Assembly: GCF_900129325.1 (NCBI RefSeq)
Contig: NZ_FQUP01000009.1
Coordinates: forward strand, 1 to 64,000
DNA from: Kaistia soli DSM 19436
Lineage (GTDB): Bacteria > Pseudomonadota > Alphaproteobacteria > Rhizobiales > Kaistiaceae
Direction: 5' to 3'
DNA length: 64,000 nt
Shown: in pieces, positions 56,468-64,000 of the stretch
Layout: each line of letters begins with the position of its first letter
Numbering within the stretch: position 1 is the stretch's first letter
Made by a program: the position numbers and the translations under genes
Notes under the pieces: generated by a model
What the model was told of the DNA's origin: nothing
Database searches by the model: none
What the model saw: only the letters and a program-made list of their open reading frames with translations

Positions 56468-57472
56468 ATGCGCGTGACCCAGGAACCGCTGCTGCGGAAG
56501 TTCTGGTATTGTGTGATGCCGATGTCGGCGCTGGGCGACAAGCCGGTCGGCATGAAACTGCTCGGCGAGCCGATCGTGCTGTGGAAGGATGCCACCGGAG
56601 CGCCGCGCGCGGTCAAGGACCGCTGCCTGCACCGGACCGCGAAACTGTCGCTCGGCACTGTCGAGCACGGCAACATCGTTTGCCCCTATCATGGCTGGGC
56701 GTTCGACGGCGGCGGTCATTGCGTCAAGGTTCCGCAGGACGTCGTGGAGAAGCCGCATCCGTTCGGCGTGCCGGGCTATCGCTGCGCCGAGCGCTACAAT
56801 CATGTCTGGGTCGCGCTGGAAGACCCCTATTACGACATCCCCGAAATCCCCGAGTTCGGGATGCCCGGCTACCGCCAGGTGATTGAGTTCTGCGACGATT
56901 GGGGCTGCGCGCCGTTGCGCATCATGGAGAACGCGTTCGACAACGCGCATTTCGCCTTCGTGCACAAAGGCAGCTTCGGCGACACCGATCCCATCCCGCC
57001 GCCCTTCACGCTGGAGGATACGGCCGATGGCTTCATCATGCGCACCGAGGTTCCGGTCCGTAATCCCGAGGGGATGCGCGACGCCATCGGCATCGCGAGC
57101 GACCGGACGGTAAGGCGAACGGCGAACCGCTTCTTCACGCCGTTCTTCCGCGCCGGAAAGATCACCTACCCGAACGGGCTCGAGAACATTCTCTGCACGG
57201 CGGCGACGCCGATGGGCGAAAATCTCACCCGCTTCGTGCAATGGGTCATCCGCAACGATACCGAAGAGCAGGTGCCGGCGGAGAAGGTGATCGCCTTCGA
57301 CAAGCGGGTCAGCCTCGAAGACCGCGACGTACTGGAATCAACGGACGAGAATGTGCCGCTCGATGCCGGCGAGGGGCGCGAGCTGCATATGGTCTGCGAC
57401 AAGCCGGGCATCACGATGCGCAAGAAAATCCGCGACATCTTGCGGGCAGCGCCGAGAACAAGCGCTGCCTGA
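56468..57472 (+). CDS. Rieske [2Fe-2S] aromatic-ring-hydroxylating oxygenase
   Basis: A 334-residue single-component Rieske non-heme iron oxygenase. The 2Fe-2S ligands C-x-H and C-x2-H are in RCLHRTAKLS and NIVCPYHGWAF (about residues 49-84). The mononuclear iron site is in MENAFDNAHFAFVHKGSFGD (about 157-176), with the D/N-x2-H-x4-H pattern. Members of this group demethylate or hydroxylate aromatic or heterocyclic compounds and need a separate reductase, which is not in the window. Start 56468 is chosen for GGAG upstream. A sigma-54 promoter lies directly before the gene. Confidence 0.93.
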   Translation: MRVTQEPLLRKFWYCVMPMSALGDKPVGMKLLGEPIVLWKDATGAPRAVKDRCLHRTAKLSLGTVEHGNIVCPYHGWAFDGGGHCVKVPQDVVEKPHPFGVPGYRCAERYNHVWVALEDPYYDIPEIPEFGMPGYRQVIEFCDDWGCAPLRIMENAFDNAHFAFVHKGSFGDTDPIPPPFTLEDTADGFIMRTEVPVRNPEGMRDAIGIASDRTVRRTANRFFTPFFRAGKITYPNGLENILCTAATPMGENLTRFVQWVIRNDTEEQVPAEKVIAFDKRVSLEDRDVLESTDENVPLDAGEGRELHMVCDKPGITMRKKIRDILRAAPRTSAA

Positions 57473-57482
57473 GGCACCACGA

Positions 57483-58235
57483 CTAGGGCCGCCAGGCGGC
57501 CTCGTCGTCGCCGCTCTCTTCGTCCTCGGGCGCCGCGTCCTGCCGCTTGCCCTTGAAGCCCTTGGCCAGGATGAAGAGCTCGACCGAGCCTGCCCGGCTT
57601 GCCGGCGGCTTCAGGTGGTGCACTGTGGCGAAATTCTGCTTCAGCGTCGTCAGCAGCGAGCTCTCGGCACCGCCGCGAAACACCTTCGAGAGGAACGAGC
57701 CGCCGGGCTTGAGCACATCGAGTGCGAAGTCGGCCGCGACCTCGCAGAGATAGGTGGTGCGCAGGTGGTCCGTCTGCTGGTGGCCCGTGGTCGGCGCCGC
57801 CATGTCGGAGAGCACGACATCGGCCCGCCCGCCGATCGCCTCTTGCAACAGCGCCGGTGCGTCCTCGTCGAGGAAGTTCCTCTGGAAAAGGATGACGCCG
57901 GGAAGCTCATCCATCTCCAGATAGTCGATCGCCACCACGAGCTTGTTGAGATCGGTCGAGCCGACCCGCTCGATCGCGACCTGCGACCAGCCGCCCGGCG
58001 CAGCGCCGAGATCAACGACCTTCATGCCGGGGGCGAGGATGTGATGCTTGTCGTCGATCTCGATGAGCTTATAGGCCGCGCGTGAGCGATAGCCCTCTCG
58101 CTTGGACCGGGCGACATAGGGATCGTTGAGCTGACGCTCGAGCCAGCGCGTCGAGGATGCGGTCCGTCCCCGCGCCGTCTTGACGCGAACAGTCAGCTCG
58201 CGCCCGCCCGGCCCCTTGCTCTTGCTGTCCTTCAT
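57483..58235 (-). CDS. rlmE: 23S rRNA (uridine-2'-O-)-methyltransferase
   Basis: A 250-residue FtsJ/RlmE-type methyltransferase. [35 protein letters not shown] (about residues 25-58) and [17 protein letters not shown] (about 68-84, SAM-binding) lead to [18 protein letters not shown] (about 138) and the SKVFRGG catalytic block. It methylates the ribose of U2552 in 23S rRNA. The N-terminus is more basic than in E. coli. ATG 58235 overlaps the preceding ppx stop as ATGA, which settles the start. Confidence 0.96.
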   Translation of the reverse strand: MKDSKSKGPGGRELTVRVKTARGRTASSTRWLERQLNDPYVARSKREGYRSRAAYKLIEIDDKHHILAPGMKVVDLGAAPGGWSQVAIERVGSTDLNKLVVAIDYLEMDELPGVILFQRNFLDEDAPALLQEAIGGRADVVLSDMAAPTTGHQQTDHLRTTYLCEVAADFALDVLKPGGSFLSKVFRGGAESSLLTTLKQNFATVHHLKPPASRAGSVELFILAKGFKGKRQDAAPEDEESGDDEAAWRP

Positions 58236-59560
58236 GACGTACGTCCGTTCTGTCGGGGATTGCGGCGCCAAACACCGTCCTCCGCCATCATTTCTACGAG
58301 GATACCCTCGCGCAACCCGCGATCGGCAACACGCAGCCTCTGGCACGGCCAGCGCCGGCGGATCGCTTCCAGGATGGCGCACCCGGCCAGAACGAGATCG
58401 GCACGTTCCCGCCCGATGCAGGGATTGGCGACACGGGCGGCATAGTCCATGCCGGTGATCACCGCCATCATCTGGTTGACCTCTTCGGCGCTGAGCCAGG
58501 TGCCGTCGACCTTTCGCCGATCATAGCGGGCAAGGCCAAGATGCACGCCGGCCAGCGTCGTCACCGTGCCCGACGTGCCGAGCATGTGCAGATTGCCGCT
58601 TGCCACAGCCCGGTCAAGAGCGGCGCCATCCGGGAATGAGGCCAGCATCGCGGCGACTTCGGCCACCATCGCCTCGAACACCGTGGCATCGACCAGTTCG
58701 CCGCCATGCCGCTCGCTAAGCGTCACCACGCCGACCGGCAGCGACGCCCAGGTGCGGATCCTGTCCGACATGCGGCGCCGATGACGATCGGCCGGCCGCG
58801 TCAGATCGATCCAGACGAGTTCCGATGACCCGCCGCCGATGTCGAACAGCAGCGCGCCGCTCGTCTGCGGATCGATGAGCGAGGCACAGCCGGAGACCGC
58901 AAGCCTCGCCTCCGTCTCGCGTGAGACGATTTCGAGATCGAGGCCGGTTTCGGCGAGAACACGTTCAAGGAACGCGGCGCCGTTTTCCGCCGCGCGACAG
59001 GCTTCCGTCGCGATCAGCCGTGCGCGCACGACGCCGCGATCCCTGAGCTTCGCCTGGCAGATGCGCAGCGCCTCGACGGCGCGATCCATCGCTGCATCGC
59101 CCAACCGGCCGCTGCGACCGACGCCCTCGCCGAGCCGGACGATCCGCGAAAACGCGTCCACGACGTGAAAGCCACGCTCACGCGGCCGCGCAATCAGCAG
59201 GCGGCAATTGTTGGTGCCGAGATCGAGCGCAGCATAAAGACCGTCGCCCTGCCCCCGCGGCGCTGCTTCCGCGACGACATGCGGCGCGGGCTGAGCAATG
59301 GTCTGCTGGGGCGCGGAACCCGGCTGCGGCCGCCGCTCCGCAGGGCGCGAAGCTGCTGCCGCCGGCGGCACGCGCGATTCTCCACCAGCCGCATAGACCG
59401 GACGACGCCTCTTGCGCCGTCGGCCCTTCTTCTTCGACGCCTGCGAACCGCCATGCGGTCCTTGGGCGTCGGCGGGCCCGACAAGGTCACGGACAACGGC
59501 CGGACCATTGGCGGGCACCTCGGAATCCGCTCGCCGCGGATCCTCGCCCATAATCGCCAC
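58232..59560 (-). CDS. ppx: Exopolyphosphatase / GppA family protein with basic N-terminal extension
   Basis: A 442-residue protein. The Ppx/GppA domain begins at [18 protein letters not shown] (about residue 106), with the phosphate-binding motif; [17 protein letters not shown] (about 243) is the second and [24 protein letters not shown] (about 345) the third block. It hydrolyses polyphosphate or pppGpp. The first 105 residues are low-complexity, with [13 protein letters not shown] and Pro/Ala-rich stretches. Such tails are seen in alphaproteobacterial members. It is coupled to rlmE by overlap, a conserved pair. Confidence 0.93.
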   Translation of the reverse strand: MAIMGEDPRRADSEVPANGPAVVRDLVGPADAQGPHGGSQASKKKGRRRKRRRPVYAAGGESRVPPAAAASRPAERRPQPGSAPQQTIAQPAPHVVAEAAPRGQGDGLYAALDLGTNNCRLLIARPRERGFHVVDAFSRIVRLGEGVGRSGRLGDAAMDRAVEALRICQAKLRDRGVVRARLIATEACRAAENGAAFLERVLAETGLDLEIVSRETEARLAVSGCASLIDPQTSGALLFDIGGGSSELVWIDLTRPADRHRRRMSDRIRTWASLPVGVVTLSERHGGELVDATVFEAMVAEVAAMLASFPDGAALDRAVASGNLHMLGTSGTVTTLAGVHLGLARYDRRKVDGTWLSAEEVNQMMAVITGMDYAARVANPCIGRERADLVLAGCAILEAIRRRWPCQRLRVADRGLREGILVEMMAEDGVWRRNPRQNGRTS

Positions 59561-59702
59561 TTCGAAATCCTCGGCCGCGACAGCACGGACATGAAGTCCG
59601 GCGCGCAGCTCTTTGAGTGCCTAGTTGTCCTCAGTGTAAGCAGCGACGACCAACCTTACAAGCGAGCGGCGCAGGCGACGGCCGGGTCACCCGAAGGGTC
59701 GA

Positions 59703-59732
59703 TTGACAGGCGACGTCCGCAGGGCGGACAAT
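59703..59732 (+). promoter_or_regulatory. Candidate promoter with inverted repeat before the halogenase gene
   Basis: TTGACA at 59703-59708 and GACAAT at 59727-59732 are separated by 18 bases, a good match to a housekeeping promoter. GTCCGC (59715-59720) and GCGGAC (59724-59729) form an inverted repeat in the spacer and overlap the -10 box, so a repressor bound there would block the promoter. The start codon is 66 bases downstream of the -10 box. Confidence 0.5.
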
Positions 59733-59797
59733 TCAAACAACTTTGCACGCGGCCTAAAGAAGGCGCGGCAAGCGATTGAGAATGCTAGGGGGAGACT

Positions 59798-61339
59798 GTG
59801 GCGGATCAACCGCATTTCGTGATTGTGGGCGGGGGAACCGCCGGTTGGCTCGCTGCCTTCATCCTCAGTGACAAGGCTCGCCGGCTGAAGCTCGACGCAC
59901 GCGTCACCGTCGTCGAGTCCTCGAAAATCCCAACCGTTGGGGTCGGCGAAGGCAGCACGGCCGCGCTCCGCGTGCTGATGCAGTATTTTAACCTGAACGA
60001 ACTCGAATTCTTCCGTGAGACCGGGGCGACCTTCAAGCTCGGTATCCGGCACAAAGACTGGCGCCGCATCGGCCATAGCTATGACGGCCCGATCGACGAT
60101 CCGCATCAAGTCGTCAAGGCGCCTGCCGGTGCGCCGTCCGACTATCTCAACGTCTTCTGCGTTGCTGCCGGCCGCAAGCTGCAGGACATGCATCTTTTCG
60201 GACCGCTTCTCGAAAAGAAGAAATCGCCCTATGCCCTGAAGGATGACGGGACCCTGGTTCCGCTCGGTCCGTTCCACCATGCTTTCCATTTCGACCAGGC
60301 ACGGGTCGGCAAGTTCCTGAAGGCCCGCGCCGGAAACGTCAACACGATCGATGCGACGCTCTCCGGGATCGAGCGCGACCCCGAAACCGGCTATATCCGC
60401 GCCGTGGTTCTCGACGACGGCACCCGCCTCGCCGGCGACTTCTTTGTCGACGCGACCGGCTTCCGCAAGCGTATTATCGTGCAGGAACTCGCGGCGCCCT
60501 GGATCTCCTACGCGAACGAACTGCCGGTCAACCGAGCCTTGCCCTTCTGGCTCGACATCAAACCGGGCGAGGAGATTGCCAACTACACGCTCGCCTGGGC
60601 GCTGGAAGCGGGTTGGATGTGGCAGATCCCGACGCAGGAGCGTTATGGCTGCGGCTATGTCTATTCGGACGCGTTCAAGACCCCCGACGAGGCCAAGCTC
60701 GAGGTCGAGCGGGTGCTCGGACATCCGATCGAGGTTCGCGACGACATCCGGTTCCAGATCGGCCGCCTTGCGACCCCCTGGCTCGGCAACTGCCTCGCCG
60801 TCGGCCTCTCGTCGAGCTTCCTCGAGCCGCTGGAGGCAACTTCAATCCACGGCTCGGTCGTGCAGCTGCTGCTCTTTGCCGACAACTACCTGAAGCACCC
60901 GTCCGAGATGACCGAAGCGGATCGCGTGGATTACAACCGCCGCTTCGGACGTCAGGTCGACGACTTCCGCACCTTCATCAACACGCACTATGTCACCGAG
61001 CGCGACGACACGCCGTTCTGGCGTAATGTCCGGGAGGAGCGGCTGCACGAAGAGACGAGGCAGCGGCTGGCGCTCTGGCGAAAGGAAATGCCGCGGCGGG
61101 AGCATTTCCCGTCCTTTCTCGGCGGCCTCCCGCATGTCGAGACCCAGCTTCATTATCCCGTCCTGGACGGTCTCGGCTTGCTCGATCCCGCCGTCGCGCG
61201 GGCCGAGATGGCGCGTGATCCGAAGCTGCGCCAGTTCGCCCGCGAGACCTATGAAAGCCTCGTTCGCGAGTATCGCGCCGCAGCGACAAAGGCGCTCGGC
61301 CATGCTGAGTTTCTGCGCTATGTGAACGGCATCGCATGA
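59798..61339 (+). CDS. Flavin-dependent (tryptophan-type) halogenase
   Basis: A 513-residue FAD-dependent halogenase of the PrnA family. FVIVGGGTAGWLAAFIL (residues 7-23) is the FAD motif. GATFKLGIRHKDW places the catalytic lysine at residue 80, and the conserved WMWQIP (about residue 269) is the hallmark W-x-W-x-I-P. SSSFLEPLEATSIHG carries the second catalytic acid, Glu346. The enzyme chlorinates or brominates an electron-rich ring with FADH2 from a separate reductase. The substrate is unknown; the group near this protein is found in many Caulobacterales and rhizobia, often with sugar uptake genes. The start is GTG 59798 with AGGGGGA before it. Confidence 0.92.
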   Translation: MADQPHFVIVGGGTAGWLAAFILSDKARRLKLDARVTVVESSKIPTVGVGEGSTAALRVLMQYFNLNELEFFRETGATFKLGIRHKDWRRIGHSYDGPIDDPHQVVKAPAGAPSDYLNVFCVAAGRKLQDMHLFGPLLEKKKSPYALKDDGTLVPLGPFHHAFHFDQARVGKFLKARAGNVNTIDATLSGIERDPETGYIRAVVLDDGTRLAGDFFVDATGFRKRIIVQELAAPWISYANELPVNRALPFWLDIKPGEEIANYTLAWALEAGWMWQIPTQERYGCGYVYSDAFKTPDEAKLEVERVLGHPIEVRDDIRFQIGRLATPWLGNCLAVGLSSSFLEPLEATSIHGSVVQLLLFADNYLKHPSEMTEADRVDYNRRFGRQVDDFRTFINTHYVTERDDTPFWRNVREERLHEETRQRLALWRKEMPRREHFPSFLGGLPHVETQLHYPVLDGLGLLDPAVARAEMARDPKLRQFARETYESLVREYRAAATKALGHAEFLRYVNGIA

Positions 61340-61346
61340 GTCTCGA

Positions 61347-61940
61347 ATGACCGATCCTTTCGCCTTTGCCCTCGCGGTCTTCGCGCTCCTCGCAGTGCCT
61401 GGACCGACGAATACGCTGCTCGCCGCCTCGGGCGCATCGGTGGGCTTCCGGCGGTCGCTGCGCATCATTCCAGCCGAGATCGGCGGCTACGCTATTGCCA
61501 TCGCGTTTCTGCTCGCTGTCTTCGGGCCTCTCGCCTCTGCCCATCCCGCGCTGACTGTCGCCTCGCGCCTCGTGGCCAGCCTGTATCTCGCCTGGTCTGC
61601 GCTGACGCTCTGGCGGGGCGCCGCGACGGCAGGGCGCGGCGTCCACGGTGCCATCACTGTTCGCCGCGTCTTCGTCACGACACTGCTGAACCCGAAGGCG
61701 CTGCTTTTTGCCTTCGTGATCTTCCCGCCGCCGGGCGACCCGCATCTCGCGCTACAGGCGCCGCTCTTTGCCGGGCTCATGATCGGGATCGCATCGTGCT
61801 GGATCGGCTTCGGCAGGCTGCTGGCGCGCTCGGCGAGCGGTATCGCCACGCCGGCGCGCATCAGTCAGGGGGCGGCGGTGGCGATGTCGATCTTCGCGGT
61901 GCTGATCGGAAGCTCGGCGATCGCCGCCGTGCTCGCCTGA
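61347..61940 (+). CDS. LysE-family exporter
   Basis: A 197-residue membrane protein of the LysE/RhtB family. FALAVFALLAVPGPTNTLLAASGASVGFRRSLRIIPAEIGGYAI covers the first two segments, with the PGP-N family motif (about residues 18-25). About six hydrophobic segments are visible, and TLLNPKALLFAFVIFPP (about 112-128) is the second conserved block. LysE proteins export amino acids. It begins 7 bases after the halogenase stop and may be cotranscribed with it; export of a halogenated amino acid is possible but not shown. Confidence 0.9.
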   Translation: MTDPFAFALAVFALLAVPGPTNTLLAASGASVGFRRSLRIIPAEIGGYAIAIAFLLAVFGPLASAHPALTVASRLVASLYLAWSALTLWRGAATAGRGVHGAITVRRVFVTTLLNPKALLFAFVIFPPPGDPHLALQAPLFAGLMIGIASCWIGFGRLLARSASGIATPARISQGAAVAMSIFAVLIGSSAIAAVLA

Positions 61941-61950
61941 TTGGCGGACC

Positions 61951-62409
61951 TCAGAAGGTCGTTCCCGTCGATAGCAGCCAGCGCAGCATGCGCGCCGTGT
62001 CCCGCGCGATCCAGCCGGAATTGACGCCCGTCGACGCGGCAAGGTCGAGCCCGTCAAAGAAGCAGACGACACGGCGTTCATCGACCGTGTGAAATGTCCA
62101 GCCAAGCCGCTTCGCACCCACGGTCGTCGTCGCGATCCGTTCAGCGAACACGGCATGAGGCGCGTCAGGCGCGAGCACGATGACGACATTGCAGCGATTG
62201 GTGTTGAGATAGACCTGCAGCAGCGCCGCCATCGCATCGGCCGCGCGCACCGCAAACCAGCGTTCGTCCCGTGCGACATCATTGACATCAGGCGGCGGCG
62301 CGCTCGGCGCGACCGGAAGTCCGGCATCGGCCAGGGCGCGCGGAAAGACCTGATCGAGCCATGTCTCGATCAGTCGGTATTCGGCTTCATAGGCTGAAAC
62401 GAGATCCAT
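61951..62409 (-). CDS. Conserved-looking protein of unknown function
   Basis: A 152-residue protein that I do not recognise. It has no signal peptide and no membrane segment. The sequence alternates hydrophobic strands and helices (AVRAADAMAALLQVYLNTNRCNVVIVLAPDAP, about residues 50-85), suggesting an alpha/beta fold, and a second block is GWIARDTARMLRWLL at the end. It is convergent with the LysE gene and upstream of nothing obvious; the GH4 gene on the same strand is terminated before it. Composition is like the rest of the genome. Confidence 0.65.
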   Translation of the reverse strand: MDLVSAYEAEYRLIETWLDQVFPRALADAGLPVAPSAPPPDVNDVARDERWFAVRAADAMAALLQVYLNTNRCNVVIVLAPDAPHAVFAERIATTTVGAKRLGWTFHTVDERRVVCFFDGLDLAASTGVNSGWIARDTARMLRWLLSTGTTF

Positions 62410-62504
62410 TCCGCCCCCTGCCCGGCACGAACTCTTGCAGTTCCAGTCATGGCTTGATGAAGCGACATGATCAAGACGGCCCGAGTGGCCATCAGAAACG
62501 AAGA

Positions 62505-62535
62505 AGCCCGGCCGCCGGGAGGGCGCGGCCGGGCT
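62505..62535 (-). terminator. Terminator behind the GH4 gene
   Basis: AGCCCGGCCGC (62505-62515) and GCGGCCGGGCT (62525-62535) form a perfect 11-bp stem with a 9-base loop. On the minus strand it is followed by TCTTCGTTT. It starts 24 bases after the glycosidase stop. Confidence 0.75.
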
Positions 62536-62559
62536 CCTTGAAAGACACGCCTGAAAGGA

Positions 62560-63927
62560 TCAGGCGGCGGCCCTCTGCTTCGGTCCGCGCGCCCAGGCCG
62601 GCAGCCAGTCGCCATGAGCGGCGATGAGGTCGTCGACGAGGTGCCAGATCTGGTCGAGGTCCAGCTCGGCCGCCGTGTGCGGATCAAGCATCGCAGCGTG
62701 ATAGATGTGGTCCTTGTTTTCCGTCATCAGCGCAGCGACGGTCAGCTCCTGCACGTTGACATTCGTGCGCATGAGCGCGGCGAGCTGCGGCGGCAGCTTG
62801 CCGATATGTGTCGGCTGGATGCCCGAACGATCGACGAGGCACGGCACCTCGACCGCACAGCCCTCGGGCAGCGAGGTGATGAGGCCGGTGTTGCGAACAT
62901 TGCCGTAGATCACCGCCGGCTCGCCGGTCCAGACTGCATTGACGATCTGCGAGGCGTATTCCTTGGATTCCTTGACCTCGACCCGGTTGGCCGTGCGGTA
63001 CTCATTGGCCGTGTCGTTCCAGCGCGCGATCTGCTCGACGCAACGCTTCGGATATTCGTCGAGCGGCACGCCGAACTTCTCGATGAGGTCCTCGCGGCCC
63101 TCCTTGATGAAATAGGGGGTGTATTCGGCGAAGTGCTCCGAGCTCTCGGTGACGAAATAGCCGAGACGCGTCATCATCTCGTAGCGCACCTTGTTGGGGC
63201 AGCGCGGATTCCAGGTCGGCTTGGGCGCCTTGCCCTCGCGGTAGGCACGAAGAAGATCGGGATAGAGATCGCGATAGCTGCCATCCGGCTGGATGTGCTC
63301 GAACTTCAGGTAGAACGCCATGTGGTTGATGCCGGCCGAGCGATAGCGGATTTCCTCGTAGGGAATGCCGAGGTCTTCAGCCAGTTCGTGCGCGGTGCCC
63401 TGAACCGAGTGGCACAGGCCCACCTGCTTGATCGACGGGTACTTCTCGCTGATCGCCCAGGTGTTGATCGCCATGGGGTTCACATACTGAAGCATGATCG
63501 CCTCGGGGCAGACCGCGAGCATGTCCTCGCAGATCTTCCACAGATGCGGCACGGTCCTGAGGCCGCGCATGATGCCGCCGACGCCCAGCGTATCGGCGAT
63601 GGTCTGGCGGAGGCCATACTTCTTCGGGATCTCGAAATCGACGACCGTCGACGGCTCATAGCCGCCGATCTGGAAACAGACGACGACGAAATCCGCGCCC
63701 TCGAGCGCCCGGCGCTGGTCGGTATAGCTCGTGACAGTGGCTGGAACGTCGAGCGTCTGGACCAGCTTCTTGGCGATGATCTCGCTCATCTCCAGACGCT
63801 CGGGATTGATATCCATCAGCGCGATCTCAGCCTCGGCCAGAGCAGGCCGGTGCAGAATGTCGCCGACGATGTTCTTCATGAACACCGACGAACCGGCGCC
63901 GATAAAGGTGATCTTGGGACGTGCCAT
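62560..63927 (-). CDS. melA: GH4-family alpha-galactosidase/alpha-glucosidase
   Basis: A 455-residue NAD- and metal-dependent glycoside hydrolase of family 4. KITFIGAGSSVFMKNIVGDIL at the N-terminus is the NAD-binding fold, LQYVNPMAINTWAI (about residues 144-157) and GLCHSVQGTAHELAEDL (about 168-184) carry the catalytic and metal-binding Asn, Cys and His, and AGINHMAFYLKFE follows. The pattern G-LCHSVQGT is of the MelA branch, so alpha-galactosidase is the best guess. The neighbouring partial frame upstream suggests a sugar uptake operon continuing past the window. Confidence 0.92.
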   Translation of the reverse strand: MARPKITFIGAGSSVFMKNIVGDILHRPALAEAEIALMDINPERLEMSEIIAKKLVQTLDVPATVTSYTDQRRALEGADFVVVCFQIGGYEPSTVVDFEIPKKYGLRQTIADTLGVGGIMRGLRTVPHLWKICEDMLAVCPEAIMLQYVNPMAINTWAISEKYPSIKQVGLCHSVQGTAHELAEDLGIPYEEIRYRSAGINHMAFYLKFEHIQPDGSYRDLYPDLLRAYREGKAPKPTWNPRCPNKVRYEMMTRLGYFVTESSEHFAEYTPYFIKEGREDLIEKFGVPLDEYPKRCVEQIARWNDTANEYRTANRVEVKESKEYASQIVNAVWTGEPAVIYGNVRNTGLITSLPEGCAVEVPCLVDRSGIQPTHIGKLPPQLAALMRTNVNVQELTVAALMTENKDHIYHAAMLDPHTAAELDLDQIWHLVDDLIAAHGDWLPAWARGPKQRAAA

Positions 63928-63966
63928 GTTCTCAACTCCGATCGAAAGGCCTTCGCCGCCCTGGCG

Positions 63967-63999
63967 TCAGGCAGCGATTTCAAAAGCGGCGCGGACGAG
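63967..63999 (-). CDS. Possible 3' end of an upstream gene (cut by window edge)
   Basis: The minus-strand frame at the right edge reads LVRAAFEIAA followed by TGA at 63967-63969, 39 bases before the GH4 start. Ten residues are too few to identify a protein. By position it could be the last gene before melA in an operon. Confidence 0.3.
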   Translation of the reverse strand, partial: LVRAAFEIAA

Positions 64000-64000
64000 C

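Overview
The window reads as chromosomal DNA of a GC-rich alphaproteobacterium, most likely order Hyphomicrobiales (Rhizobiales). The basis is the set of housekeeping genes and their family types: a short alphaproteobacterial ProRS, LolC/E-LolD beside proS, a Psd-PssA pair, an Atm1-type exporter, a DinB with an N-terminal Cys4 segment, an RpoE/ChrR-type sigma/anti-sigma pair, and CUT2 sugar transport genes. A Kaistia-like genus is a guess. No rRNA, tRNA, CRISPR array, phage gene or insertion sequence was recognised.

Positions 1-19500 form a surface or exported polysaccharide locus. It starts with the 3' end of gmd. A Wzx-like flippase, four glycosyltransferases, a small coupled ORF, two membrane acyltransferases, an O-antigen polymerase/ligase-like protein, a secreted beta-helix protein and a secreted SGNH protein follow on the plus strand. 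On the minus strand are a WaaE-like glycosyltransferase, a WcaF-like acetyltransferase, a second polymerase/ligase-like protein and its coupled membrane-anchored repeat protein. Base composition changes from gene to gene. An AT-rich spacer at about 16380-16560 contains a perfect 18-bp palindrome.

Positions 19500-24160 carry lolD, lolC/E and proS on the minus strand, the remains of a TM2-domain gene, and a long spacer with a terminator-bounded candidate small RNA. Positions 24159-32072 look like a small-molecule catabolic locus: an FMN-dependent monooxygenase, an SMP-30 lactonase-like protein, a DapA-family aldolase/dehydratase, and a CUT2 ABC transporter whose two permeases are fused into one 761-residue chain served by one single-domain ATPase.

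Positions 32166-45323 hold a nitroreductase, a DMT exporter, a YjlB-like cupin, moaA and a DUF971 protein. They are followed by an ECF sigma factor with a ChrR-like anti-sigma factor, divergent from an FAD oxidoreductase / DUF1365 / cyclopropane-fatty-acid-synthase-like operon, a layout typical of the photooxidative (singlet oxygen) response. The anti-sigma factor lacks two of the four usual zinc ligands of its N-terminal domain. After these come a YjhX-family protein, chorismate mutase, gatA, gatC, dinB and an XRE-cupin regulator.

Positions 45597-64000 contain eno, pssA, psd, an Atm1-type exporter, a LysM protein, a LOG-family protein, citramalate synthase with a free-standing CysRS-tail protein, a DHA2 MFS exporter, a Rieske oxygenase behind a textbook sigma-54 promoter, rlmE, ppx, a flavin-dependent halogenase, a LysE-type exporter, an unidentified protein and a GH4 glycosidase. 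The strongest leads are the sigma-54 promoter plus palindrome before the Rieske gene, the altered ChrR zinc site, the fused double permease, the candidate small RNA and the orphan CysRS tail.
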